A DNA stretch of 64,000 bases, from the NCBI GenBank assembly GCA_900752195.1, contig CAADUJ010000019.1, positions 4,056 through 68,055 of the forward strand. Reading direction: 5' to 3'. A program made the translations under genes and the position numbers. The notes under the pieces were generated by a model. That model was not told where the DNA came from. It made no database searches and saw only the letters and a list, made by a program, of their open reading frames with translations. Below are positions 42,600-51,863 of the stretch, piece by piece (within the stretch, counting starts at the first letter, position 1; every line of letters starts with the position of its first letter). The stretch is from an uncultured Negativicutes bacterium (GTDB lineage: Bacteria; Bacillota; Negativicutes; Veillonellales; Megasphaeraceae).

Positions 42600-44045
42600 A
42601 TGAACAAACTTTGGAAAATCCTGCCTGGCACACTGCCCCTCTTGTTGCTCAGCGCGCCGACAGCCTTTGCCAACGGAGCCGCCCATGAATTAGTCAATGC
42701 GCAGCTTCCCGTATGGAGCATCATTCCCTTTGTAGGCATGCTGCTTTCCATCGCCGTTATCCCCCTCATCCAAGGGGACTGGTGGGCAGAAAATATGAAG
42801 TGGGTGTCTTTAGGCTGGTCCCTCATTTTCTTGATTCCCTTCTCCATTGCCTATAGTGTCAATGAAGGATTATTTCGCCTATTAGAATCGGTACTTCTCG
42901 ATTATATCCCCTTCATCGTCTTGCTTTTCGGTTTGTTCGTGGCAGCCGGTGGTATCGCCATCAAAGGTACCTTAGCAGGAACGCCGAAAATAAATGTGCT
43001 CCTCTTATTCATCGGCACATTTCTGGCCAGCTGGATTGGCACAACAGGTGCCGCTATGTTGCTCATCCGTCCTCTTATCCGGGCCAATGCATGGCGTAAA
43101 AACAAAGTGCATCTCATGGTATTCTTCATCTTTCTCGTTGCCAACATGGGCGGCTGTCTGACACCTCTCGGCGATCCGCCCCTGTTCATGGGTTTCCAAC
43201 GTGGTGTGCCCTTTACATGGACCTTCCACATGCTGCCCATTCTGATTGTAAACCTGATCATCCTCTTCCTCATTTTCGCTTCCCTTGATTTCCACTACTA
43301 CAAGAAGGAACTGGCCCAGGGCCGTTCTCCTCAGGACATGCAGGCAGCCGATGAAAAAGAACCGATTCGCATCGAAGGTGCCCATAATTTCATCTTCATC
43401 GGCATCATCATCGCCGGGGTTCTTTGCAACGGCGTTCTCCCGAACCTGTTCCCGTCCTTTGCCAACGGTGCGGGCATTCCCGTATACGATGAAATCGTAT
43501 TCCCCTATGCAACCCTTGTAGAAATCATCTTGATTCTCATTGCCGCCTTCTTATCCATTAAGACGACAAAGGTAACCACCCGTGATTTGAACGAATTCAC
43601 GTATGATCCTATCATCGAAGTCGCCGTTCTGTTCATCGGTATTTTCATCACCATGATCCCAGCATTGATGCTGTTAAAGACACACGGTGCTGAATTGGGC
43701 ATCAATCAGCCGTGGCAAATGTTCTGGGCCGTCGGCGCCCTCTCATCGTTCCTCGACAATACGCCGACGTACCTCGTATTCTTACAGACTGCCGGTGCTC
43801 TCGGAGCTACAGCAGGCATCGAAACGACGGTAGGAACGGTTTCACAAATCATGTTAGAAGCAATTTCAGCCGGTGCCGTCTTCATGGGTGCCAACACGTA
43901 TATCGGCAATGCGCCGAACTTCATGGTTAAATCTATTGCAGAAGAAAACAACATCAAGATGCCCAGCTTCTTTGGGTACATGGGTTGGTCCCTGGCCATC
44001 TTGATTCCTGTGTTTATCATCGATATGTTCGTATTCTTCTTCTAA
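42600..44045 (+). CDS. Sodium:proton antiporter-like membrane carrier (ArsB/NhaD/CitMHS superfamily)
   Basis: Multi-pass membrane carrier of 481 aa (ATG at 42600, AAAGGTGAT upstream). About eleven hydrophobic segments. The conserved patches are SWIGTTGAAMLLIRPLIRAN (about 145-164), NMGGCLTPLGDPPLFMGF in the first half and SSFLDNTPTYLVFLQTA plus GANTYIGNAPNFMVKSIAE in the second: inverted-repeat halves typical of the ion-transporter superfamily. Proteins of this set are annotated as Na+/H+ antiporters or citrate carriers; the substrate is not shown. The N-terminus is signal-like (LPLLLLSAPTAFA). Monocistronic with terminator. Confidence 0.82.
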   Translation: MNKLWKILPGTLPLLLLSAPTAFANGAAHELVNAQLPVWSIIPFVGMLLSIAVIPLIQGDWWAENMKWVSLGWSLIFLIPFSIAYSVNEGLFRLLESVLLDYIPFIVLLFGLFVAAGGIAIKGTLAGTPKINVLLLFIGTFLASWIGTTGAAMLLIRPLIRANAWRKNKVHLMVFFIFLVANMGGCLTPLGDPPLFMGFQRGVPFTWTFHMLPILIVNLIILFLIFASLDFHYYKKELAQGRSPQDMQAADEKEPIRIEGAHNFIFIGIIIAGVLCNGVLPNLFPSFANGAGIPVYDEIVFPYATLVEIILILIAAFLSIKTTKVTTRDLNEFTYDPIIEVAVLFIGIFITMIPALMLLKTHGAELGINQPWQMFWAVGALSSFLDNTPTYLVFLQTAGALGATAGIETTVGTVSQIMLEAISAGAVFMGANTYIGNAPNFMVKSIAEENNIKMPSFFGYMGWSLAILIPVFIIDMFVFFF

Positions 44046-44062
44046 TCATTCGATTACGCCTG

Positions 44063-44096
44063 AAAAGAGCTGTCCATAGGAGGCAGCTCTTTTTTA
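44063..44096 (+). terminator. Intrinsic terminator after the antiporter gene
   Basis: Perfect 10-bp stem AAAAGAGCTG/CAGCTCTTTT (44063-44072, 44084-44093) followed by T residues. Confidence 0.92.
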
Positions 44097-44110
44097 TACG
44101 ATTGGGCAAA

Positions 44111-44141
44111 GAAAAAAGCTGCCTCATCACTGAGACAGCTT
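44111..44141 (-). terminator. Intrinsic terminator after the tRNA cluster
   Basis: Stem AAGCTGCCTC/GAGACAGCTT with one mismatch, followed on the minus strand by TTTTTTC; 5 bases after the tRNA-Lys CCA end. Confidence 0.85.
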
Positions 44142-44146
44142 CCTAT

Positions 44147-44223
44147 TGGTGATCCACCCGAGATTCGAACTCGGGACACCCTGATTAAAAGTCAGGTGCT
44201 CTGCCAACTGAGCTAGTGGATCA
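44147..44223 (-). tRNA. tRNA-Lys (UUU)
   Basis: Complete cloverleaf: acceptor TGATCCA/TGGATCA, D arm AGCTCAGTTGGCAGAGC, anticodon arm CTGACTTTTAATCAG with anticodon TTT, T arm GGGTTCGAATCTCGG-type, encoded CCA. Last gene of a three-tRNA cluster. Confidence 0.97.
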
Positions 44224-44227
44224 TGGC

Positions 44228-44302
44228 TGGCAGGGGTAGCTGGATTCGAACCAGCGCATAGCGGAGTCAAAGTCCGGTGCCTTACCACTTGGCTATACCC
44301 CT
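44228..44302 (-). tRNA. tRNA-Gln (UUG)
   Basis: Acceptor AGGGGTA/TACCCCT with discriminator G and encoded CCA. Anticodon arm CCGGACTTTGACTCCG gives anticodon TTG. T arm CTGGTTCGAATCCAG. Only 4 bases separate it from tRNA-Lys. Confidence 0.97.
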
Positions 44303-44303
44303 A

Positions 44304-44380
44304 TGGGGCGAGTATAGGGATTCGAACCCTAGCGTAACGGAGCCACAATCCGCCGTGTTAACCGCTTCACCATACCCGCC
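44304..44380 (-). tRNA. tRNA-His (GUG)
   Basis: Acceptor GCGGGTA/TACTCGC with the extra 5' G (position -1) opposite C73, diagnostic of tRNA-His. Anticodon arm CGGATTGTGGCTCCG gives GTG. T arm AGGGTTCGAATCCCT. CCA encoded. First gene of the cluster. Confidence 0.97.
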
Positions 44381-44425
44381 ATATATCGTTTTCACAGCGC
44401 TTTAACAGCGCCGATAACGTAGATT

Positions 44426-44454
44426 ATGTTATCATTTCTTCTCCTTTCTGTCAA
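44426..44454 (-). promoter_or_regulatory. Promoter of the tRNA His-Gln-Lys cluster
   Basis: Minus strand TTGACA (44449-44454), a 17-base spacer and TAACAT (44426-44431), about 45 bases before tRNA-His. Confidence 0.75.
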
Positions 44455-44651
44455 TAGTTTTTTTACAATTTTTCGATATTAATAAAACTACTCATTATTC
44501 ATTGATAATATATACAAATTATCGTATCTTTCCCGCTCTTCTCTCTACCATATTTTCTATAATATGATACAATGTAATATAAGCTTTTATCTGAACAGTA
44601 ACAGATTAAAAGCGTTGATTTCATATATCATATTATTTAGTGAGGTTCATT

Positions 44652-47600
44652 ATGAAAGACTTACTGCATATCGGCATCGATATTGGCTCGACAACAGTAA
44701 AAATTGCCGTTCTCAACGAACTCAAGCAATGCCTTCACGCCTGCTATGTCCGTCATTATACGGATATACGCCAAAAGGTATGGGATCTGTTGAAGAATGC
44801 CTACGAAATATTCGGTGACCGTCAAATAACAATTGCCATCACCGGCTCAGGCGGTATTGCCTTGGCAGACTACCTGCACATCCCCTTTGTTCAGGAAGTC
44901 ATCGCCGGCACAAAAGCAGTCCGCACCTATCATCCCCAATCGGATGTCATCATCGAATTAGGTGGCGAAGATGCAAAAATTACCTATCTTACTGGCGGCA
45001 GTGAACACCGTATGAACGGAAACTGCGCCGGTGGCACAGGCGCCTTCATCGATCAGATGGCAACGCTTCTCCATACGGATGCCAGCGGGCTTAATGCACT
45101 GGCAGAACAGTCGGATACACTCTATCCCATTGCCGCCCGTTGTGGCGTATTTGCAAAGACCGATGTACAGGCTCTCTTAAATGACGGAGCTAGCAAGGAA
45201 AACGTAGCTGCATCGGTTTTACAATCCATTGTCTTGCAAACGATCACGGGCCTTGCATGTGGCCGGCCTATCAAGGGCACCGTCTGCTTTCTCGGCGGTC
45301 CTCTAACATTTCTTCCCCAGTTGCGCCATCAATTCGCCGAAACGCTCCACTTGAAAGAAAATCAGATTGTAGCACCAGAAAATGCGCAAGTGTACGTGGC
45401 AATCGGCGCCGCTCTGGGAAGCTTCCAGGAAGAGCCCCTGTCCTTCATGAAACTCATGGGACAGCTACGCAACGTCGATGAAACGTCCCTTCAGAAATCT
45501 GATCGCGTCGCACCTTTATTCAAAGACGCCCAGGAATTCGAAGAATTTAAGCAGCGCCATAGCCAGCATACAGTCCCGACGGCAGACTTGTCGTCCTATA
45601 GCGGTCCTTGCTATCTCGGCCTCGATGCGGGCAGCACGACAATCAAAGCCGTATTGCTCAGTGAAGACAATAAAATCCTCTATTCCCATTATCAAAACAA
45701 TGAAGGCAGTCCCTTACAGGCAGCTAAGAAAATCGTCAGTGAAGTCTATTCCTTAATGCCGCAAAGTGCGTTCATCGCAAAGACCGGGATTACGGGATAT
45801 GGCGAATTTCTCATCAAGGAAGCACTCCACCTAGATTTAGGTGAAGTCGAAACCATTGCCCATTACAAGGCAGCCGCTCATTTCTGCCCTGACGTCGATT
45901 TTATTTTGGATATTGGCGGTCAGGACATGAAATGCAGTCGTTTAAAAGACGGCCACATTGAAGACATTCTCTTAAACGAAGCGTGCTCATCAGGATGTGG
46001 CTCCTTCCTCGATACCTTTGCAAAGTCTCTGAAGATGTCTATTCACGACTTCTCCCAGGCTGCATTATTCGCCAAGGATCCCATCGATTTAGGTTCCCGT
46101 TGTACCGTTTTCATGAACTCCAAGGTAAAACAGGCCCAGAAGGAAGGGGCCACGATGGCCGATATTTCGGCGGGCCTTTCCTATTCGGTCATCAAGAACG
46201 CCCTCTATAAGGTTATTAAGGTAAAGGATCCGGAAAAGCTGGGTACACACATCGTCGTCCAGGGCGGCACCTTCTACAACGATGCCGTTCTCAGGGCCTT
46301 TGAAAAACTCTTAGGACGCAACGTCATCCGCCCTGCCATTGCCGGCCTCATGGGAGCCTTTGGCATGGGCCTCATTTGCCGCAACGCCTACCACACCGAT
46401 CACGTAGCCTCGACGGTACTATCTAAGGCGGAATTACAGGACCTCAAGGTCAGTACATCAATCCGCCACTGTGGGTTGTGCACCAACAACTGCCTCCTTA
46501 CGGTCAATACCTTTAACGACGGCCGTTCTTTCATCACAGGAAATCGCTGTGAACGCGGTGCTGCCGGTTCTTCGGGTAAGAAACAAAAACCGTTGCCCAA
46601 TATGTACAAGGTAAAATACAATCGCTTGTTCCATCATTACAAGCCCCTTGAAAATGCACCTCGTGGCACCATCGGCATCCCCCGCGTCTTGAACATGTAT
46701 GAAGATTATCCCTTCTGGTTCACCTTTTTTACGCAGTTAGGCTATCGAGTCGTATTGTCGGATCCATCATCGAAAACGCTCTTTGAAAAAGCCATGGATA
46801 CTGTACCGTCTGATTCCGCATGCTATCCGGCAAAACTCGTCCATGGGCATATCGAAAATCTGTTGGAAAAGGGCGTAGACCGCATTTTCTACCCGTGCAT
46901 CCAAAATGGCCCGCAAGAAGGCAGCAAAGATAACACCTTCAATTGCCCTATGGTCATGAGCTATCCTGAAGTCATCCGCAATAACATGAAGGAACGGCTG
47001 AGCAATACCAACACAGCCTACCTGTGCCCGTTCCTGCCTGTACATGATAAAAAACGCATCGTCCCGCGGCTGCAGGAAGAACTCCGCGTTTGGGGACTGA
47101 AAAAAGATGAAATCAAAAAAGCAGCCCTCGCTGCCTGGGATGAACAGTGCCAGTTCAAGCAGGATTACTATAACATGACGAAAAAGGCCTTGCAAAAGCT
47201 GGAACACGATGGCAACAGAGCTATCGTATTGTGCGGCCGTCCATATCATGTAGATCCGGAAATCAATCACGGCATCCCTGAGTTGATCAATAGCCTCGGC
47301 CTTGCCGTCCTTTCAGAAGATGGCGTTGCCCCTTTAGGACACTTCGACGGTACTCTCCGCGTCGTCGACCAATGGTCCTATCATTCCCGCTTATATCGTG
47401 CTGCATCCTACGTTGTCAACCACGATAATCTGGAACTCGTTGAACTCAACTCGTTTGGTTGCGGTCTCGATGCCATCGTCGCCGACCAGGTACAGGAAAT
47501 ACTCTCCCAAGGCCATAAGATACACACGCTGCTCAAGATAGATGAAGGTTCGAATTTGGGAGCCATCCGCATCCGTCTACGTTCTCTCCTCTTCGTCATG

Positions 47601-48950
47601 AACCACCGTCAACCCGTAGACGATACACCTGAACCATACAGCTATACGAAGACGCTCTTTACGAAGGAAGATAAAGAAAAAGACGTCATCCTCGCACCAT
47701 CTATGACGCCCATCCACTTCCCCCTCTTCAAGCCTGCCTTTGACCATGAAGGGTATCGCGTCGAAATGATCAAGCATCAGGGCCAGAAAGCCATCGATAA
47801 TGGCCTGGCGTACATCCATAACGACGCCTGCTATCCTGCCATCATGACATTGGGACAAATCATTACGGCCTTAAAGTCGGGCAAATACGATCTCAATCAT
47901 ACGTCAGTCATGATTTCCCAAACCGGTGGATGCTGCCGTGCGACAAACTATATCGGCATGATCCGTAAAGCCTTGGACGATGCCAACATGAGTCAGGTAC
48001 CCATTTTATCCCTCAATATGAAGGGCATGAACAAACAACCAGGCTTCCAGCCTCATATCGGATTCTGGCATCGCCTCGTCATGGGCATGATCTATGGCGA
48101 TACGCTCCAGCAGGTTCTCTATCGGACGCGTCCCTATGAAAAAGTCAAAGGCACAGCCGAAGCCTTGTTCCACAAGTGGCAGAACAAGTGCATGGAAGAT
48201 TTGAAAAAAGCGGACCGCTCTACATTCGTCCAAAATATCCGCAACATGGTCGCTGAATTCGACCGCATTGATATGACAGATGAACAGAAGCCACGTATCG
48301 GCCTGGTCGGTGAAATTTACGTCAAATTCCACCCCATTGCCAATAATCACATCGTAAAGATGATTGAAGAAGAAGGCGGTGAAATCATCGTCTCCGGCTT
48401 AGCCGATTTCTTCTTCTACGGACTCTTGGACGACCAGTTCCGCCATCGTTACTTATCGGGCAGCTGGTGGTCCAGCTTCAAGAGCAAATCCTTCGTTAAA
48501 CTCCTCGAATGGTACCGCAAGCCCTATCGCGAAGCCGTCAAAAAGAGCCGCCACTTCGATCCTATCACCTCTATCTATGACATTGCCGATGAAGCGAAGA
48601 AATTCATGTCTCTCGGCCATGAAGCTGGTGAAGGATGGTTCCTTACAGGCGATATGATCGACCTCATCAAACGGGGCGCAAAAAACATCGTCTGCTTACA
48701 GCCCTGGGCATGCCTGCCAAACCACGTAACTGGCAAAGGCATGATCAAGACGCTGAAAGAAGCGTTCCCACAGACAAATATCGTCGCCATCGACTATGAT
48801 CCAAGTGCAAGCTCTGTCAACCAAACCAATCGTTTGAAGCTCATGCTGACGACGACATTTGAAGCCATCCGGGAACAACCAGAACCAGACGCCAAACCGA
48901 TTCATCCCTTTTTGAACGGCGTCCGCCTGAATGAAGCCATAAAAGAATAA
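44652..48950 (+). CDS. Acyl-CoA dehydratase activase (HgdC/BcrAD-type), giant fused form
   Basis: Protein of 1432 aa (ATG at 44652, weak GAGG upstream). Two ASKHA ATPase domains lie in tandem: the first (about 5-255) begins HIGIDIGSTTVKIAVL and keeps both cluster cysteines (NCAGGTGAF, ARCGVFAK). The second (about 320-575) begins CYLGLDAGSTTIKAVLL and keeps CSSGCGSF and SRCTVF. A Cys-rich linker (CGLCTNNCLLTV) leads to a DUF2229/2-hydroxyglutaryl-CoA-dehydratase-D-like region of ~800 residues. Related activators drive one electron into 2-hydroxyacyl-CoA dehydratases using ATP. No dehydratase subunit genes are adjacent. A small hairpin at 44583-44613 lies in its leader. The substrate system of this fused family is unsettled. 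Confidence 0.88.
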   Translation: MKDLLHIGIDIGSTTVKIAVLNELKQCLHACYVRHYTDIRQKVWDLLKNAYEIFGDRQITIAITGSGGIALADYLHIPFVQEVIAGTKAVRTYHPQSDVIIELGGEDAKITYLTGGSEHRMNGNCAGGTGAFIDQMATLLHTDASGLNALAEQSDTLYPIAARCGVFAKTDVQALLNDGASKENVAASVLQSIVLQTITGLACGRPIKGTVCFLGGPLTFLPQLRHQFAETLHLKENQIVAPENAQVYVAIGAALGSFQEEPLSFMKLMGQLRNVDETSLQKSDRVAPLFKDAQEFEEFKQRHSQHTVPTADLSSYSGPCYLGLDAGSTTIKAVLLSEDNKILYSHYQNNEGSPLQAAKKIVSEVYSLMPQSAFIAKTGITGYGEFLIKEALHLDLGEVETIAHYKAAAHFCPDVDFILDIGGQDMKCSRLKDGHIEDILLNEACSSGCGSFLDTFAKSLKMSIHDFSQAALFAKDPIDLGSRCTVFMNSKVKQAQKEGATMADISAGLSYSVIKNALYKVIKVKDPEKLGTHIVVQGGTFYNDAVLRAFEKLLGRNVIRPAIAGLMGAFGMGLICRNAYHTDHVASTVLSKAELQDLKVSTSIRHCGLCTNNCLLTVNTFNDGRSFITGNRCERGAAGSSGKKQKPLPNMYKVKYNRLFHHYKPLENAPRGTIGIPRVLNMYEDYPFWFTFFTQLGYRVVLSDPSSKTLFEKAMDTVPSDSACYPAKLVHGHIENLLEKGVDRIFYPCIQNGPQEGSKDNTFNCPMVMSYPEVIRNNMKERLSNTNTAYLCPFLPVHDKKRIVPRLQEELRVWGLKKDEIKKAALAAWDEQCQFKQDYYNMTKKALQKLEHDGNRAIVLCGRPYHVDPEINHGIPELINSLGLAVLSEDGVAPLGHFDGTLRVVDQWSYHSRLYRAASYVVNHDNLELVELNSFGCGLDAIVADQVQEILSQGHKIHTLLKIDEGSNLGAIRIRLRSLLFVMNHRQPVDDTPEPYSYTKTLFTKEDKEKDVILAPSMTPIHFPLFKPAFDHEGYRVEMIKHQGQKAIDNGLAYIHNDACYPAIMTLGQIITALKSGKYDLNHTSVMISQTGGCCRATNYIGMIRKALDDANMSQVPILSLNMKGMNKQPGFQPHIGFWHRLVMGMIYGDTLQQVLYRTRPYEKVKGTAEALFHKWQNKCMEDLKKADRSTFVQNIRNMVAEFDRIDMTDEQKPRIGLVGEIYVKFHPIANNHIVKMIEEEGGEIIVSGLADFFFYGLLDDQFRHRYLSGSWWSSFKSKSFVKLLEWYRKPYREAVKKSRHFDPITSIYDIADEAKKFMSLGHEAGEGWFLTGDMIDLIKRGAKNIVCLQPWACLPNHVTGKGMIKTLKEAFPQTNIVAIDYDPSASSVNQTNRLKLMLTTTFEAIREQPEPDAKPIHPFLNGVRLNEAIKE

Positions 48951-48965
48951 GGCATCAAGATGGCC

Positions 48966-49022
48966 ATGCAAAAAGCCTTCCTGACAAATCAATCGATTTG
49001 TCAGGAAGGCTTTCTTTGCATG
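48966..49022. terminator. Strong bidirectional terminator
   Basis: A 19-bp perfect stem AAAGCCTTCCTGACAAATC / GATTTGTCAGGAAGGCTTT (48972-48990, 48995-49013), extended by CATGCAAA/TTTGCATG, between the convergent activase and purine permease genes. Confidence 0.93.
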
Positions 49023-49039
49023 TAAACATATGGCTTTAC

Positions 49040-50434
49040 TTATAAGAGTACGTACTTCAATACGAAAATGACGGCGAGTACATACATGAGGATACTGATT
49101 TTATCCTTATGGCCTGTCAATAAATTGATGAGCACATAGGAAATGACACCGAAAGAAATACCTTCTGAAATGCTGTAGCAGAAGGGCATTGCGATAATCG
49201 TAATATACGCAGGAATAGATTCTGTAAAATCATCAAAATCAATACCTGCCACAGACGTAAGCATGAGGAAGCCGACAATGACGAGGGCCGGCGTCGTGGC
49301 AAAAGCAGGAATAGCCATGAACACAGGCGCCAGGAAAAGCGATAACAAGAAGAGAGCGGCAACAGTCACAGCCGTAAGGCCTGTTCTGCCCCCTTCGCTG
49401 ACACCTGTCGCACTTTCGACAAAAGTCGTCGTTGTACTCGTCCCCATCACAGCGCCAACAGTCGTAGCAACAGCATCTGCCATGAGCGCGCCTTTGATAC
49501 GGGGTAACTTGCCATTTTCATCGAGCATATTGGCTTTCGATGACACACCGATGAGAGTCCCTAACGTATCGAAGATGTCGACAAATAAGAACGCCAGCAT
49601 GACGACGAGAAAATCCATGCTGAAGATATTACTGAAATCGAGTTGGCAGAAAATCGGTGCCAGACTAGCAGGCATAAAGGCAGCGGTACCAGCCGAAATA
49701 TCCGGCAAGACGCTAAACATCTTCAATTCCGGATTCGGAACATAGAGGCCTGTCAGCTCGCATACAACGGCGACAATCCACGTTCCCAGGATACCCCACA
49801 GAATACTCCCACGAACCTTCTTGACCATGAGAATAGCCGTAAATAAGATTCCAAGCATCGCTAAGAGCACCGTAATACCTACCGTATGGAACGTGCCGCT
49901 TTCGGCAGATTGTTTAAACGAGAAAAGGGCGATTTTCGTGGCCGGATTGGCGACGATAATCTGGGCATTCAAGAGACCAATAAGACAGATAAATAGGCCT
50001 ATACCGGCAGATACTGCTTTTTTCAACGTCATAGGAATGGCATTAAAAATCGCTTCGCGGATATTGGTAAGTGATAAGACGATAAAAATAATACCTTCAA
50101 CAAAAACGGCCGTCAAAGCCATCTGCCAGGAATAGCCCATCTGCATGACGACGGTAAAGGCGAAGAATGCGTTCAGCCCCATACCGGCAGACAAGGCAAA
50201 GGGATAGTTGGCAAAGACTGCCATGAGAACCGTCCCCAAACAAGAGGCCAGTGCCGTTGCCGTAAGGACGGCGCCCTTATCCATCCCTGTTGTACTGAGG
50301 ATGAGCGGATTGACAGCCAAAATATAAGCCATCGTCATAAAAGTGGTAATACCGGCTAACACTTCTGTGCGGACAGTCGTATGATTTTCAGTAAGATGAA
50401 ACATACGATTCAAGAAACCGGTTCCGTTTTCCAT
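49040..50434 (-). CDS. NCS2 family purine permease (AzgA/guanine-hypoxanthine type)
   Basis: Membrane permease of 464 aa with about 13 hydrophobic segments. Typical AzgA-like patches: TTFMTMAYILAVNPLILS near 30-47, NAFFAFTVVMQMGYSWQMAL, and the substrate-site motif GTSTTTTFVESATGVSEGGRTGLTAV broken in the usual places. It imports purine bases with protons; it fits with hpt, which uses them. Expression comes from a good promoter 63 bases upstream; no purine riboswitch is seen in that leader. Confidence 0.93.
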   Translation of the reverse strand: MENGTGFLNRMFHLTENHTTVRTEVLAGITTFMTMAYILAVNPLILSTTGMDKGAVLTATALASCLGTVLMAVFANYPFALSAGMGLNAFFAFTVVMQMGYSWQMALTAVFVEGIIFIVLSLTNIREAIFNAIPMTLKKAVSAGIGLFICLIGLLNAQIIVANPATKIALFSFKQSAESGTFHTVGITVLLAMLGILFTAILMVKKVRGSILWGILGTWIVAVVCELTGLYVPNPELKMFSVLPDISAGTAAFMPASLAPIFCQLDFSNIFSMDFLVVMLAFLFVDIFDTLGTLIGVSSKANMLDENGKLPRIKGALMADAVATTVGAVMGTSTTTTFVESATGVSEGGRTGLTAVTVAALFLLSLFLAPVFMAIPAFATTPALVIVGFLMLTSVAGIDFDDFTESIPAYITIIAMPFCYSISEGISFGVISYVLINLLTGHKDKISILMYVLAVIFVLKYVLL

Positions 50435-50496
50435 GGATATTCTCCTTTCATAGAAACACTAGTATGAATACATATAAAAATACAAAGGATATCCTC

Positions 50497-50525
50497 ATTA
50501 TACGAGGTTTGCCACGTCAGGGCAA
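50497..50525 (-). promoter_or_regulatory. Promoter of the purine permease gene
   Basis: Minus strand TTGCCC (50520-50525), a 17-base spacer and TATAAT (50497-50502). Leader of about 55 bases. Confidence 0.75.
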
Positions 50526-50663
50526 TATGTATTTATCCGGGACACCGTCTCATACAAAAGAGATGAAATCGTATCTATAGATATGAAACGGCCAATACCG
50601 CATCTATATGACCAGAGCAAACGGCCGCTGCGGTATGCCGGCTACGTGCCCGGCCACGGCGAT

Positions 50664-51860
50664 CTATCGATTCCAGAAATTCGATACCCAGGCCCGTTCC
50701 TCTTCCGTAAGCTCTACGGGTTTAATATTCTTTTCTGTCGCTACATCGACAGCGACAAAAGCCATGGCCTTAGCCCCTTTTATGGCCTGCGCCATCCCAT
50801 ACGAACTGCCGGCTGCTGCAGCAAATTCCGGTGTGTGGGCGGAAATCCCCTTTCCAATAGAAAGACTCGGCTGGCTCGTCCGCGTAATATGGCTGACGTT
50901 GCCTACGTCTGTCGAACCTTCGGCATAGTCATCATCGACGATTTCATAGCCTTCCCCTAATGCAGCAAAGGCTTCACAAAAATAGACATCTAGCCGCGGG
51001 TCATTGACCATATCCATCAGCAAAGGTTCGTAATGGACCATGGAAAGCTCTGTACCATGGTCGTCAGAGATGCGCTGGGCAAGAGTGCGGATTTCCGGTA
51101 ACATGACCGTTTCCAGATAGTCAGCCTTCATGGCCCGGATTGTTGCCTTGATGACAGCTTTAGACGGTACGATATTCGGCACCGTTCCCCCTTCTGTAAT
51201 GATAGCGCCAATAATGTGTGTTTCCTGGAGACGCTGGTTATACGCCTGCAGAGCCTGATAAAAATCGACAGCACTGTCGAGAGCATTGACCCCATGATAG
51301 ACAGGGTCTGCAATGTGCGCCGGTTTCCCTGTAAAGGTAAACGCCAAGGGATGCGTAGCATAGCTCGTACCGCCGACGGTCGTCTTCGTTTCTCCAGGAT
51401 GGATAATGAGCGCTGCCGCCAAACCATCAAAGACGCCGTGTTCACTCATATAGGCTTTACTGGCCGCCGTTTCTTCGGCTGGACAGCCATACACGTGGAC
51501 TGTCACTTCTTCAGGGATGACGCGAGCTACGGCTACAGCAGCCCCGAGACTCATGGCAGCAATGAGGTTATGGCCACAGCCGTGACCGATTTCTGGCAAC
51601 GCATCGTATTCGGCAAGGAAACCGATGTGCACAGGGCCAGTTCCCTTTACCGCTTCAAACGCAGTCGGAAAGGCTTCGGGAACACAATCGGTCACAGTGA
51701 ACCCTTCCTCACCTAAACAGTTGCGTAAATACGCCGTTGCCAGATATTCCTGTTTTCCCAATTCCGGATTGTCGTGCAAATAGCCGGCAATCGACATAAT
51801 CGTCTCTTTCCAATCCTCTACAGCACGGCTGCAGTCTTCTTTCCATTTTTTCTTATCCAT
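50664..51860 (-). CDS. M20 family metallopeptidase / amidohydrolase
   Basis: Zinc peptidase or amidohydrolase of 398 aa, AbgB/PepD-like. Metal-site segments: EYDALPEIGHGCGHNLIAA (about 85-103), CPAEETAASK with catalytic Glu, and HPGETKTTVGG. A dimerisation domain fills about 170-285. It is cytoplasmic (no signal peptide). It follows the LD-carboxypeptidase gene by 3 bases, so it belongs to the peptide-uptake operon and probably hydrolyses imported peptides or N-acyl amino acids. The true substrate is unknown. Confidence 0.88.
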   Translation of the reverse strand: MDKKKWKEDCSRAVEDWKETIMSIAGYLHDNPELGKQEYLATAYLRNCLGEEGFTVTDCVPEAFPTAFEAVKGTGPVHIGFLAEYDALPEIGHGCGHNLIAAMSLGAAVAVARVIPEEVTVHVYGCPAEETAASKAYMSEHGVFDGLAAALIIHPGETKTTVGGTSYATHPLAFTFTGKPAHIADPVYHGVNALDSAVDFYQALQAYNQRLQETHIIGAIITEGGTVPNIVPSKAVIKATIRAMKADYLETVMLPEIRTLAQRISDDHGTELSMVHYEPLLMDMVNDPRLDVYFCEAFAALGEGYEIVDDDYAEGSTDVGNVSHITRTSQPSLSIGKGISAHTPEFAAAAGSSYGMAQAIKGAKAMAFVAVDVATEKNIKPVELTEEERAWVSNFWNR

Positions 51861-51863
51861 ACG

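Noticed and set aside
50584..50660. GC-rich stretch with small inverted repeats after the M20 peptidase gene
   Set aside because: Several short repeats (GCCGGC, CCGGCC) but no stem followed by a T-run, so a terminator cannot be supported.
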